Shown here: positions 1-11,644 of the stretch, one piece after another
Layout: each line of letters opens with the position of its first letter
Position numbering within the stretch: position 1 is the first letter of the stretch
Assembly: GCA_014706295.1 (NCBI GenBank)
Contig: JACSVZ010000007.1
Coordinates: 55,566,975-55,630,974, forward strand
DNA: 64,000 nucleotides
From: Lycocorax pyrrhopterus obiensis
Taxonomy: Eukaryota; Chordata; Aves; Passeriformes; Paradisaeidae
Reading direction: 5' to 3'
Notes under the pieces: generated by a model
Told to the model about the DNA's origin: nothing
The model's database searches: none
The model's input: only the letters and a program-made list of their open reading frames with translations
Program-made: the position numbers and the translations under genes

Positions 1-1329
1 CTTACCTGCTCATTATTGCCAAGGTATCTTTTGGGCCAGAGACAGGATGTAGAGAACCATCACAGTTATAAGCTGACAGTCACTTAGAGAGGTGGGTAGA
101 AAGGACAACCTCTATGACGGGAGTCCATACATCTAGAAGCAATTCTGGAGAAGAGAGAAGTTTAAAACTGCTCTTTGAGAAAGATGTAAACTTGAAACTC
201 TCCCCTGGGAAGAATTTTATTTAATGTATAATCCTGCTCTGGGTTTGCTTAAATTTATTTAAAAATTACATCCTCAGAGGCAAGCTTAAATGATAAGACA
301 ATTGTCAAAGAAGGATAAACCCCTTCTTTCCTAATGTTGTAAATCAAGGCTGTTGTAAATCAAGGCTGTTGTAAATCAAGGTTTTACTATGGAGTAGGAA
401 ATGCTTTCACTCCAATATTTGCTCATGCCTTGATCAAAACAAAACATAAACCAAAACACAAAACCTGCAAAGCTGGAATACAGGACCCCTGCACTTCATC
501 TGTTTTATTATCTTCCTGCTTTCTCTTTGCATGATGTCGTCATTAGTGCTACACAACACAATTTGAACAGAAACAAAGGGCTTTGTGCTGATAAATGGAA
601 TGTTTCAGTCTATCAAAATGACTTCCCTACTTGAGAGAAAGATGTTGTTTGATTCTTCCACAGGAAGCTTTATTTTCTAAAGCCTCACGTATTCTGCTGC
701 TGAAGTAGACCTGTAGAATATTTTTCACTGGCCCTTATGTTTTCCTATTTTTTTAGCCATGTATATCTTTTTATCTTATTAATCTAAGGAGTACTTCTAA
801 GTCAGGCAACTACGGATTGTCTGAACATTAAACTCATATCTTTTTGCAAAACAGGATGAACCTAGTTAGGTTGCCCTGAGGCTTGGATGCTGTTGATTAC
901 TCCTGTATGGCTTTTGCACATTTTACCGAGACTTCTTTCTTCATTGTAGTTATTTTCTTCATGATCATGTTTTAGCTGGAGAAGGCAGTCCTGTCTAAAA
1001 AGTCAGTGTTGATTTATTTGGAAAAGAAAGTGATATGTAACTGAACACTGTAGGAGGAATTCCTTGTGTTACAGGTTTGTTACAGATGACATGCCAAGCT
1101 GAAATGGAAAACCACTGGCATCATTGCCACTTCGGGCTGAACTCCCCTCTGTCTGGGGAGGGACTGTTGTGGGGGTCCCAGGAGAAGCCCACTCTGGAGG
1201 CTGAAGGTGGCATTTTAGGTTTCACCTCCTCTGTCTCCCACACTGCATGAATCACAGAAGATTCTGCAGAGGTTTTATTTTTCTTCTAAACGAGCTGTAG
1301 ATGCTTATGTGCTGTTAAAACCCCAGCTT
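1..1329. other. Unique non-coding DNA
   Basis: No gene, known repeat or RNA is recognised apart from a small 16-bp triplication described separately. The stretch is moderately AT-rich with many short A and T runs. Between about 1120 and 1240 it becomes GC-richer, without enough CpG to suggest a promoter island. The plus strand opens with CTTACCTG, which on the minus strand would read as a consensus splice donor, but nothing else supports an exon there. Confidence 0.6.
335..382. repeat. Tandem repeat, three copies of a 16-bp unit
   Basis: The unit TGTTGTAAATCAAGGC is repeated three times head to tail. The copies are identical except for the last base of the third. Near-perfect identity suggests a recent replication slippage or duplication event. 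No function is implied. Confidence 0.95.
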
Positions 1330-1480
1330 TCCTGTATTTCTTACCTGTGTCACTTGTCCTATAAAATGGGGAAAGCCCTTCCTCACCTCCCAGTACTTGC
1401 TTACTTCCCAGGGATGTTGTTAGGAGAACTACACTAAAGATTGCAAGCTGCAGTATGAATGGATCTATATTAATACATTA
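1330..1480 (+). repeat. MIR-like (CORE-SINE/L2-type) ancient repeat fragment
   Basis: The stretch follows the middle of the MIR consensus in the sense direction. A pyrimidine-rich lead and CTATAAAATGGGGAAA (compare CTGTAAAATGGGGATAA) are followed by ACTTCCCAGGGATGTTGTTAGG (spanning about 1404-1424), which matches the consensus block around CTCCCAGGGTTGTTGTGAGG. MIRs are tRNA-derived SINEs that predate the amniote radiation, and bird copies are few and strongly diverged. The 5' tRNA-like part and the 3' tail are not recognisable. An L2 3' end sharing the same core is the alternative. Confidence 0.6.
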
Positions 1481-4083
1481 AGAGACAGACAGGAGGATGA
1501 ATATCCCCAAAGAGCAAAACCACCTGCCATTCCTGTGACAGCTACAGAAACTAGTGCAATATATTCAGTAGCTTACACAATAGCAATAGAAAACTATTAA
1601 AGTAGAGGAAGCTGGCCAACAGGTAAGCCCAAAGAATCTCTGCTCAAAGGCAGGTTTTTATTTGGACCTTGTTCCTAGTTTGACATCTTTGGATTATTCC
1701 TTTTTTAGCTTTATTAAACACAATCATTCTCTTTCCTGTGTGAATTCTAGACTTTATTCTGTCTGGCTTCCAAACGTAGCATCCACTCAGAGAAACAGCA
1801 TCAGTGGGATGTTGGTATTAAGGCCACCACTTGGGGTTACCCTGTCATAGGATGTGGGACAGGTGGCAATGCCATGGGAGAAGCAGGCAGGTCAGCTGCT
1901 GGGTACCCCTGAAGACCATCACAAACCCCCTGTCAGCCACCAGGGACCCTCACAGCCAAAGCCCAGGGGCTTCTGTTCGTTTTCGGTAGGACTGACCTGT
2001 GTGGACAGGATTTACAGCAGATTCAATAATCCCCTCAGATAACTGGAGGCATCCTGAAACTCAACATATGCACTGCTGGTGGTGACATTTGCAGAGGAAA
2101 ATCTTTTGGAGTTGAGGGTGCACAAAGGTGGTGTCTGACCCATGAGCTACACAAAGCAGCTGAAACAGCCAAACACAGGGAACTCCTGATGACTGAATGA
2201 GGGTTATTCATGGATGTTATTTTGTGTCTAGGGGAATGAAAACATTTGAGAGAATCACAAACTGTTAGTGGTGAATATATTCCTCCATTTCTACAAAGGA
2301 AATAAGAGCAAATTTTTCCCTGGCTTGGCACTTCCTTAGTGAAAACTGCAGCTCCCTGACATCTTTCCTCACTCTTTTTTTTCTCCCCATCTCTGAGGAG
2401 AAGTGAGTTGTTGTCACAGATATTTACAAGTGTATACAGGTGTACCTGAGCATCCAACAGAGGGACTGGGAGAAGTGCAGAGCTCAGTAATTCACTATCT
2501 CTGGAGTCTGTCACATCTATCCTGAAGAGATAGTCTATATAACAGGTACCGTATCTGATCATAAAAAGTGTGTCCTTTATATCACAGCTCTGATGCATTG
2601 CTTTATGGTTTTATTACAGTGTTTCACACAGAGGAAACTAGAGTCATACTCAATAAATTCCAACAACAGGAGCACGATTCAACCTCCTAGCACTATTTAG
2701 AGATCATCATCTTAATGAATAGTGGGTAATTTAGACAAATCATAGAATCGTAGAATAATGACATTTTATCCTTAGTAAAACCACTTTGTGAAGGGCAGTG
2801 ATATTTAATATGTACTGTGCCATGTCTATCAGGACAATATACAGACCCCTGATGTTGACCCCAATTGCAAGTGAAATTGGTAAGGCACATTTTACACTTG
2901 ATCTCAAAGGCAGAGGGATTTGTACAACAGAAGGTATAGGCTTGGACATCTTTTACATCATCTTGCTTACTGTAAAACATGATTTAAATTCCACCCTAAA
3001 ATCCGATTGGAAAATTTTGATGAGGCCCCAAAGCACGCTTCCTTCCTTTCCATGATATTTGCCATCAAATAAATATGTCCAGTTCTAACAGAAAGGGAAG
3101 ATGCATATACTTTGTTGCATATCCTTGGACTAGAGGTGAAATGGAAATAGACTTTCATGCTTCTACATGAGCACTTCAGCTCAGATCAGAAGAGCATTTT
3201 TGAAGGGAACAGGCCCATCTTCCCCACTTTGTGTGCTCTCATTCACACTAGAGGGGTGTTGGAGCGTGCAAACCAAACTCCTTTCAGGCAAAACTAAACC
3301 AGAAGAGCTCCAGGAGTCTGCCTAATGTATCCCAATGCTAATGGGTCTTCTGGTCTTGCTATTGAGTCTTTCATCATTCAGCCACTTTATCTATCTGTTG
3401 AAGATTGGTCTTTTAATTTTCCTTAAGAATGCCTGTTCTCAGGATGCTCTGGGGGCTGCTGAGGGCGTGTTTGGAATCTCTGTGCTCTAGAGGAGAGTGG
3501 GGACTAAAGCCCATTGTGGCTCTCAGTCCTTGTGGATGGCCTCTCCCTCCCGAGTCCCATGATCCTGCACAGCTCTGTTTAAATAACTGCATTTTGCATG
3601 CTGCATTTTAAATGTGACTTTTGCATGAAGGTGACTCTGGCTTTAGGAGACAGCTCTGCTTGTATCTGTCTGCACTGATTATGGGGACAAGAAAAACCTT
3701 AGAATGTGTCAAACTGGCAGTAGGTTTACAAAAGCTAAACCAATTCTGAACAGTCAACACTGGGAATGGAAACAAATAATCACTGTGAGCTGGTACTTCC
3801 CTGGTCCTTTCCTTCTCTGCTCAAATGGATCGTAGCTCCAATTTCTACAGTCTGACTTGCATTCTTAAGCCCACACAGTGCTGAGACCTTCGGTTTCATG
3901 AAAGAAAAAGCAGAAAAATCATGCTGGTTTTTAACATAAATTCTTTTGCACCTCCTCAGCTACTAAACCCTCTCATTTTGTACCTATGGTTCTGAGTTCC
4001 AGCTTCACTCTGGTCAGAACCCAGTTTGATGGGAAGCATTGGGAGTTCAGGGTTGCCAGTGTGATGCCTACCAAACTCATCCC
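1481..4083. other. Unique non-coding DNA
   Basis: No gene or RNA is recognised. A run of 187 codons open on the minus strand (2035-2598) has no family resemblance and no codon pattern. Around 2739-2757 there are two CATAGAATC/GTAGAAT-like octamers resembling the tail of a CR1 element, but the adjoining bases do not continue into CR1. The AT-rich part 2860-3060 looks compositionally like conserved non-coding DNA, which cannot be tested here. Confidence 0.55.
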
Positions 4084-4602
4084 TAGTTTGGGGCTACAGG
4101 TACAAAACAGGTGTTGACATGTTTGGGTGAGCCCAGAAAAAGGCCATTAAAATAACAAGGAACATGTTTTGTTAGGAGAGGGGGTATGAACCAGGTTTGC
4201 TCAGCCTTAGGAAGAGAAGGTTAAGGGGGTTTCTTATTTCTGCCTTTAACTCCCTGATAGGAGGTTATGGAAAATATGCAGCTGACCTTTCTCAGAAGAG
4301 CACAGCTGAAGAGCACCGTGAAACACTCGTATTTTGTTACAAAGGCGACAATGGTTAGATGCTAGGATTATTTTTCTATATTTTTTTTAATGAAGAAGTT
4401 TGATTAACCACTGGAACAGTAACCCAGAGAGGATGGGAAATGTCCACAATTAAATATCCTAAAAAAAATTGACAAAGCCCTAAGCAGCCTGATTTAGCAT
4501 GACAGCTGAATCTACCTTCAAACTTGGACCTATTTTGAGCAGAAGATTGGGTCAGAAAACCAACAGAGGTCCCGTCCAGTCTAAATTATTTTATGGATTT
4601 TT
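4084..4602 (+). repeat. CR1 LINE fragment, old, sense (3' part of ORF2 and 3' UTR)
   Basis: The order of the CR1 3' region is preserved over about 520 bp. It begins with the end of ORF2 (GTTGACATGTTTGGGTGAG, then GCTCAGCCTTAGGAAGAGAAGG), continues with CTGATAGGAGG and CCACTGGAACAG near 4410, and reaches the conserved tail with GACAAAGCCCTAAGCAGCCTG and ACAGAGGTCCCGTCCAGTC. It ends near TTATGGATTTT, a decayed form of the terminal ATTCTATG repeat. Many substitutions and small indels leave no usable frame. A 160-codon open frame starting at 4499 runs out of this dead 3' UTR and is therefore not a gene. 5' truncation is normal for CR1, which is copied by target-primed reverse transcription. Confidence 0.85.
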
Positions 4603-7600
4603 GTTTCTACTTTTATTTACAATGCTAATACCAAGGGAGCACCTGGCCTGGGGTCAAATTAGCAATCTAGTGCCTTCCAAAACCAGGAACAGGCCCTCTG
4701 AAGCCAAGATAAAACAGACATTAAAACACACAAAAAATGTGAAAGAGAGCCAAATAGAGATAAATAATAAATGGATGCACTACCGTACCAGGGTGCACCA
4801 CAAAATACAGCTGCTGCAGTCATTTCAAAGTCTCCGAGATAACAGTAAAAGCAATTACTGTAAGAGCAACATGTTGCCCAAAATCATTAATATGTTTGCT
4901 GTGTCTCCCTTGTGCACTAACCCAGCCCAAGGAAAGAGTTTTCGGAGAACAGATTTGATGATGCCACTGTTGTTTGTTTAATGACATTGTTTACAGTCTA
5001 GCTGTGGTTTCTAGATGGACTCACGTTGTTATTTTGCAGCTCACAAGCAGACTGAGAGCAGGCAGAGCAGACCGAAACCTCTGGTTTGTTTTGTGACTCC
5101 GTGCACTGCTGTCACTGCGGGCAATGCGTTGTCACCTTCACACAGCACTTGTGTCCCCGAGGACTGCGAGGTAGATGTCATTCACAAACCTCACATGGGG
5201 TCACGTCCCCCCCATCTGGAGCAAAAGATCTCAGTCACTACAGAGGCATCAGTGACACTCATCCCTGAGCAGAGGGGTCCTTGCTTCCCTCTCGTGCCCT
5301 CATGTGTACCAAAACCTTGGCCTGTCCCCACACCTGTGAAAATTCAGTCAAAGGGCACTTTGTGATCAGTGTTGAAGGGCAGTTTCCCCTTCTGGAGCTG
5401 CACTTTTCTGCAGTCCGTGCTGAGGTGACTGAGAGTGTCCTTTTCAAGGGGAAAGACCGTCAGTTGTGATATTGGGCATCTCTTTAGCGTGGGCTGCACG
5501 AGACAGCAAGGGCAACTGAATGCAGTATTTCCCTCATGCATTGTAAACACTAGGAGATAGCTGAGATCCCCTTTCAGCACTCGTGTTCTTTGAAATTACT
5601 CTTAATTAAAATATACTAGCAAATCTTGATCATTCATGATTTGATATGCTGCAAGAATCAGGAAATTATTTCTGGTTTCCTTCCCTTTCATTCTGACTTC
5701 AAATCATGATTGCAGTGCTCTGTAGCACACATTTTAATTTAGCTTTACACCAACTGACTCCAAACAATTCATTAAGCTTGGCCTTTTTCCTAATTTAAAA
5801 ATATGCAGGACTTAAGTATAGCAAATCATTAAGAAATTAATTCCATTCATTAATGAATTATTAATCCAGGCTAATAGCAAAAATGTAGTAATGATTATAG
5901 GTGCCAGTACGTGCTGTGGGACCATAGTAAAAGCACATTCTATCAGCCCATTGAAACAAGAGTCAAGAAATAAAGACATCTCTGCATCCTTTGTAGTCCC
6001 AAAACCACATCCTAGTATTAGATTCAAGTGACATTGTAGTGCAAATAAATACTAACTTCCATTTGTAATTCTGACACTACTGAAGAGGTTTCTTGGCAAA
6101 CACAGAGCAGTGTAGGCTCTTTAACACCCAATTGATTTTCTCCTCAGCAAAAGAATGGTTTCTGGTTGAGGCAAGAGTTTCGAAGCTCTACAGCCTCAGG
6201 AAGGGGAAACATCTTGGCCTGAACTGATGCTACTCTTGCAACATCCGAACCACACAAGTTTGGCCCTGGCTTGAGGAGACAGAGAATGCTTACTTCTCAA
6301 GCTTGACAGAAAACACATCAGCTGAGCGTCAGTTTATGGTGGCTTTCTGTGGTTTTTTGGTTTTTTGTTTTGGTTTGGTTTGGTTTGTTTGTTTGTTTAT
6401 TTTTTATTCTGCCTTTCAGTAAGAAGACTCTAAGACATACGTGTCCAGTCTTCCACCTGAATTTCTGCCCATTTTCCTGGGCATCCTTTGACATGGGATC
6501 CAAGTGCTTCACATTCACTAGCAGATTTACATTCCTTGTCTCCTCGTGGTACATTAAAATATAACGTCCATTTGGGGAAAACTGAGGCACTCATGGGATG
6601 TTTGTGGAAAAGAGGGACTTACCAGTTCCTTCCACTTCACTGACACAGCTGACGTGCCATTTTATCCTTCCACCTGGAAAGATACTTAAATTTTTTTCCT
6701 AAGGAGTGAAGAATCTCTGTGAGTTTATTTCTTTTAAAATCTTTTTATTTTCCCCACTCACCAGCTGGCTTATCTCCAACATATTTCACATCTGACCTTA
6801 CAGTTTCCATTCTACAGCTATAGATTAGAGGGAAAAAAATACCACTGCATATTTCTAAGCACAGATTACAGAGGGTTTCAACATACTGATTATTCAGGGT
6901 CATGAATCATATTAAGTCTGGTGTTTGCTAGGCAGTATTTCACTTATTTGATACGACATCCAGTACCTGGGATGTGGCAATCTGATGCAACACATCACTG
7001 CTCACTGACACACCACCAGAAACACAGAGACACATGAGATAATGTGGTTATTTTTGGATCCCTTTTGGACCCCAGCTTCGATTTCTTTTCTGTTAGTACT
7101 TGTCATTGATTCCAGGAGGCTGAACCACTCAGTGATCGTGTCCACCTGTCCCATTTCCTCCACAAAGCAGCCCTGAATTTAACCATAGCCTACTTAGACT
7201 TCCTATTCAGCTTTACTTTTGTGCTTTAACTGCACAAAAATCAGTGACCAGTCCTGACTATTTAGGCACAGGAGAGAAATTCAAGCTCCATCCTGCCATT
7301 GGGCAACCCAAAGAAAACAGATGGGTTTAAAACAGCAGCTAAAGAAGATCTGGGATTTAAACACAACAGTAAAAGGAACTGAACTGCAGATGTGTGATGG
7401 GATATTGCTCATCAGCTGAGCAGTGTCTCCTGCAGTTCCTCTGCAGATGATTGAGAGATTCGTGCTGTATTTTACCTTGTGGTGGGGCAGGTTGCAAGGG
7501 TACACATCATGATTTGCAGGACATTTGTCATTAAATTTTCTGACCGGGTAACATTGGTCTGGATACTTACAGTCCCAGTACCCCATGATTCTGATTTAAA

Positions 7601-8919
7601 TGAGTCTTTGTAGTGATTTCATTGGGATCTGGATGTGCCCTGAACTGTTGATTGTGAGTTTGAATGGCCCTCAGTCAAGGCCATTAGGACTCCAGTTGTT
7701 TGGCTGAATCAAACAAAGATAAATACAAACTTCCAGGCTTCCATTTCCATATAAAAATATTAACAATAGCATTTTTCCTTCTTTAACTTTCCTAAAATTG
7801 TAAAGTTGCCCTTGCTACCAAGGACTGTGCAAAGTTTAGAACTTCTGCAATTGGTTTCTTAGAATAGACCTTTGTGAACATCAACAGATCACCCGCAGGA
7901 GAAACTCTGGAAAAACAGTGACAATTTAAATGTTACCATCAAACTTCTCCAGCCCATTAAGTTGTGCAATTTTGCATATAATCTCCAGTATACTTAACAG
8001 AGGAGGAAAGCACCTGGACAAGCTGTATAATGGTTTATAATGGTAAATATAAATCTACAGATAATGATATTCCTCTTTCAGTCACACTTACTACTGAGAG
8101 CATCAGTCTTTATGCTTACCCATTTAGAATAATACCTGCTTGAACAGATATGGCTGGCAGTAATTACACGATACAAACTGACAGATTTGAAGTTGAAGAA
8201 TTTTTCCAATTTAAAAATGTTAAAAGCAGAGAGGTAGAGGCAAGTTTTCATTTTTAGTTATCTCTCAATTTTTTTGTTTGCTTGCCTGTGCCTCTTCCTT
8301 TCTTTCTCATTTTCACTGTTTTGGAGAGATGACAACACTGTGCTTCTGCTAGTCTGGCCTAATGATGCTGTTTGCATTTTTGCAGAGGCTACACAGCACT
8401 TTTCCCCATCTTCTCTTTGATAGGCAGGGATCTGATCAGTGCAACAGAAGGGAATCAGAACCGATATGCCAAAATACAGAAACTCCACAAATTTCTACTT
8501 GATGTCTTCAGTATTGGCCTTGTCTGAGGAGGGCAAAGTCTCTAAAGGATCATGCATGTTACTATGGGAGTTAGTGTACCTGACTATAAACACAGAAAGC
8601 TGTTTCATTCTACAGATGTTCCTAGTCATTGCTACTGTTTTGTTTTGTTTTTTTTTTTAAATATAAAACTCTGAATGCTTCTGCCTAGAGGACACACGAG
8701 CTAATGATGCTTTGCAGAAAAGTTCAGTCTCACTGACAAGGGAGTGATCCAAACTTAACAATATGTCAGATTCAAAGTTATCTTTACTGACATTTCTGAG
8801 AGTTGCTACTGGCAATGTAATTCTGGATGTGGATTCACTTACAGTTCTTCAAAACGCTGTTTAAAATCAAGACATTGGGTTAAAAAGGCAATCCGAGGAG
8901 AAGATTCTTTCCACTTTTA
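4603..8919. other. Unique non-coding DNA
   Basis: No gene is recognised. The block 5000-5500 is GC-richer and open in several frames on both strands, a composition effect. 5580-5900 is AT-rich with TTAATTAA and ATTAATGAATTATTAAT motifs. A GT-rich simple repeat lies at 6352-6402. On the minus strand, 6623-6673 is flanked by AG and GTAAGT and stays open in one frame; this is treated as a weak exon candidate in the findings only. The rest shows nothing I can identify. Confidence 0.55.
6352..6402. repeat. Simple repeat, (GTTTT)n/(GTTT)n
   Basis: G-and-T tract made of T runs separated by G or GG, passing into four GTTT units. It could be the degraded poly-A tail of a retroposon in antisense, but no retroposon body is recognisable beside it. 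Confidence 0.85.
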
Positions 8920-8985
8920 AATACATCCTTAATTTACACTAATGGAGTTGCAACTCTCAACAGCTGACCTGAATATGGCCCTAAG
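8920..8985 (+). repeat. Ancient amniote repeat fragment (TTTACAC...AGCTGA type)
   Basis: The words TTTACACTAATGGAGTTGC, CAACAGCTGACCTGAA and TATGGCCC follow an old interspersed repeat that I know from turtles, crocodiles and birds, built of TTTACACC, TGGAGTTAC, CCAGCTGAGGATCTGGCCC. Full copies elsewhere are partly palindromic, suggesting a short non-autonomous DNA transposon. I cannot assign a database name with confidence. Only about 65 bp remain. Confidence 0.4.
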
Positions 8986-10313
8986 CATTTTTAACAGCTC
9001 CATACCAAGTCAAGGCTTGATCTCTATGCTCTTTGCAGCCAAACCTCCCACACAGCTGCCTCTCTCCTGAAAGCGTAATCAGAAGAGCAGGGGAAGAGTG
9101 TTACAGCAGCGGGAGGCAAGAACAAACCCTAAACAAGAATTAAGTTTGAATAGTTGCCCAATTCACCATTTCTATAAATCACCTGCATTCTGGACTCTCC
9201 TCTTTGTGTGCATCATAAGACATTGCACTGATGTCTTATGATATAGCAAATTACCAAAGGAATTGGTATGGAGCAGAATTTATTTGGATTTGAATCCAAG
9301 ACAACGACAGTTGCAGCCATTAACCACAAAGTGCCCTCTAGCACAACTGAATATACACTTTCGAAGATTACCTCAGGCTCATTCCTATTTACTGGAAACA
9401 GATTCATGTGGTGCAATAGGCAATGCTGGATGTTATATGTGTCACACAGCAGGTTACTATCAATACTTAAAACTGGAATTGAGAGATTGAGGGCTTCATT
9501 GAAATTCAGAATGAGATAAATGAGTAGAAATTACATTTTTTTTTCCAGAGAATAGTGAAGGCTTCAGGGCTCATTTTGAGCTCGCTGCAGTCTTATACTA
9601 CTGCAATGTCATTGACTTTGGAGAAGACTGTTGTAACTGATATCCAAATGGGTTCTTTAATAATAATTAAATTGTAAGACAATGTGAAAGAACATAATTA
9701 TGACAATTGAGCCTTTATCATGCCTATTTCTTAGAGGAGGAGAAGGCAAGAGAGCTAATAAAGGAAAGGAACTAGATTTTCTGATTCAGGTGCGATTCTG
9801 TTGCTTTAATTCCCTCCTCACCCCTACCACCTCCCCCACCCCAAACTTCACCCAGCTAAAAGGGATCCAAGCCAGAAGATTTCTCCACAAAGCCCCACAG
9901 AAAATGCGGACCTTTGCAGGAAAACATAATAAATAACTTAAAAAAAAAACCATTTAACTTCTTTTTACTTCACCTTCCCCTCCCCCCACCCAAGAAATAT
10001 TCATAACATGCTGGTTTTGGTGTTTTCCCAGAGTAGATGGTTCCCCTGGCATTAAGCTGCATACATTGAAGCAGTTGCTGAAACTTGTTGTGCCACAGCT
10101 TGTTAAGTGTTTTTAAGCAGGGTAAGGAGACACATGGAGACCCGATCTGAGGCACATGTGGGGATTGCAGACCTGACCTTGGACCCACTGTACTTGTTTG
10201 GTTTTTATGCAAGCCACCTTGCTGAAATCTAGGTCACTGCAATGAAGGTGTCTGACCTAGGAGCATCATCCTGAGCTCCACTGCAGCTCAATAAGTCTTG
10301 GTCAATATCTCTG
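8986..10313. other. Unique non-coding DNA
   Basis: Nothing coding is recognised. The stretch contains a perfect 12-bp hairpin at 9212-9242 (separate entry), an AT-rich part at 9640-9700, and C-rich pyrimidine runs near 9815-9845 and 9970-9990. Short frames open on both strands here have no family resemblance. Confidence 0.55.
9212..9242. repeat. Perfect inverted repeat (12-bp arms, 7-nt loop)
   Basis: ATCATAAGACAT (9212-9223) and ATGTCTTATGAT (9231-9242) are exact reverse complements around the loop TGCACTG. Four further pairs (GTTT-type with CAAA) can form after a small internal loop. The stem is shorter than a normal pre-miRNA hairpin, and no miRNA is recognised. It may be a chance palindrome, a protein-binding site or the core of a small transposon. 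Confidence 0.9.
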
Positions 10314-10535
10314 AATCACAGAGTGGTTTGGGTTGGAAGGGGCTTTAAAGTTCACCCAGGTCCCAATCCCCCTGCCTTGGGCAGGGACACCTTCCACTAC
10401 CCCAGGTTGCTCAGAGGCCCATCCTGCCTGGCCTTGAACACTCCCAGGGATGGGGCAGCCACAGCTTCTCTGGACAACCTGTGCCAGGGCCTCAGCAGCC
10501 TCACAGGGAAGAACTTTCTCCTGATATGTTCAGGA
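10314..10535 (-). repeat. CR1 LINE 3' end, antisense
   Basis: The plus strand shows the reverse complement of a CR1 3' end. It starts AATCACAGAGTGGTTTGGG, continues TTGGAAGGGGCTTTAAAG, GGGCAGGGACACCTTCCAC, AGGTTGCTCAGAGGCCCAT and TGGGGCAGCCACAGCTTCTC, and reaches the end of ORF2 with TCACAGGGAAGAACTTTCTC. The subfamily is of the 'GGGACACCTTCCACTA' type and differs from the copies near 27.7 and 37 kb. A CTACCCTCTTTGACTG word near 10599 suggests more of the same element lies beyond an inserted or diverged stretch, to about 10630. It is one of the better preserved copies in the window and is 5' truncated. Confidence 0.92.
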
Positions 10536-11644
10536 GAGTTTAGATATGGTTCCTATAGTGAAATGCAGCGCCTTCTTTGGGGTGAGCTGAATCACTTGCT
10601 ACCCTCTTTGACTGAATTGAAAACCAGCTGTGATGCAGCCATCTGTATTATAGGCACCCAGAAACTGATGAGCTGAATCTTGTTTTCTTTGAAACCACAG
10701 TTGGTAGAAAATGTGGCAGAGCAAGCTCCTCATGGGAGTCCAAAGCACAGCAGTGCCCTCTATTTTGTTTTCATTTGGAAATCATAGCTTTTTGGCTCAT
10801 GAGTTTCCAACTTTTAAGCTGGTAAGAGAAAAGTGAGTCAGTCAAGACCACTTATGGTAAAAAATTCACAAAACCTCAGTAAATACAGACCTTCCTGCTT
10901 CAGGGCATAATTCAGTATAAACACTGAGCCCTTTTCTCATTGCTAAACCCCTCTATTCAAGTACCCACAGAGGGGACAGACCATTTAGGTGTCATCCTAT
11001 GAGTTCTGCTCCATAAGACTCTCCTCCTTGTCACTGCATGAAATCACATACATCCTCTTAAAATAAGGAATATTTTGCCTTTGTAGACACACTGTGGGGC
11101 CTCTTACTTTCTTGCTGTTTCCCTTGCAGCCAAGAAAAGCACAACTGCAATTTTATTTTGTCATTACACTGCTAAAAATATTCTTTCATTCGACTATAGC
11201 AGTTTTCTCAATCTCTGGAAAATCCTGACACTGATAGCAATATTTTCTATTTGGTTTAGGAATAAATTAGTTGCCTCTGAATGAAGGATGTCTCCGACTG
11301 ATCTCCACTATAGCGAGATTTACCTGGAGATTTATTGCAGCTTCGCCTTTTTGTTTCCCCATGGGAAAGTTCACAAATGATGCAGCAATCTTGTTCCAGT
11401 AATACTGTGCTTAAACACACTTCACGGATTATTTGGTATTCAGGATGTTCTTCTTGCGTGAAGAGAAAAAATAGCCAGTTGGTAAAACCAGGCTGAGATT
11501 TTCAAATAGTGTGACAGTGAATGTTAAACAAAACAAATCTTTCTTCCATCTCATTCAGACAATAACCACCCGGAAAGCACCTGCACAGAAATAAATGCCT
11601 TAATGTGAGGATTGCAAAGTAATAGAAAAGGGTGAGTGGAATCT
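10536..11644. other. Unique non-coding DNA, first about 100 bp possibly CR1
   Basis: Apart from the possible CR1 continuation to about 10630, no gene, RNA or repeat is recognised. The composition is ordinary and slightly AT-rich. Confidence 0.55.

Noticed and set aside
1..30. Possible minus-strand exon end (splice donor GTAAG in reverse at the window edge)
   Set aside because: The sequence is cut by the window edge, the upstream acceptor is poor, and the short open stretch matches no protein.
2035..2598. 187-codon open frame on the minus strand
   Set aside because: It has no recognisable domain, ordinary base composition and no splice or promoter context. This length is expected by chance in 64 kb read in six frames.
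2739..2757. Double CATAGAATC/GTAGAAT motif resembling a CR1 terminal repeat
   Set aside because: The adjoining sequence does not continue into CR1 3' UTR in either direction, so it is most likely chance or too decayed to call.
4499..4981. 160-codon open frame on the plus strand
   Set aside because: It starts inside the 3' UTR of a decayed CR1 element and continues into unique DNA, so it has no credible origin as a gene.
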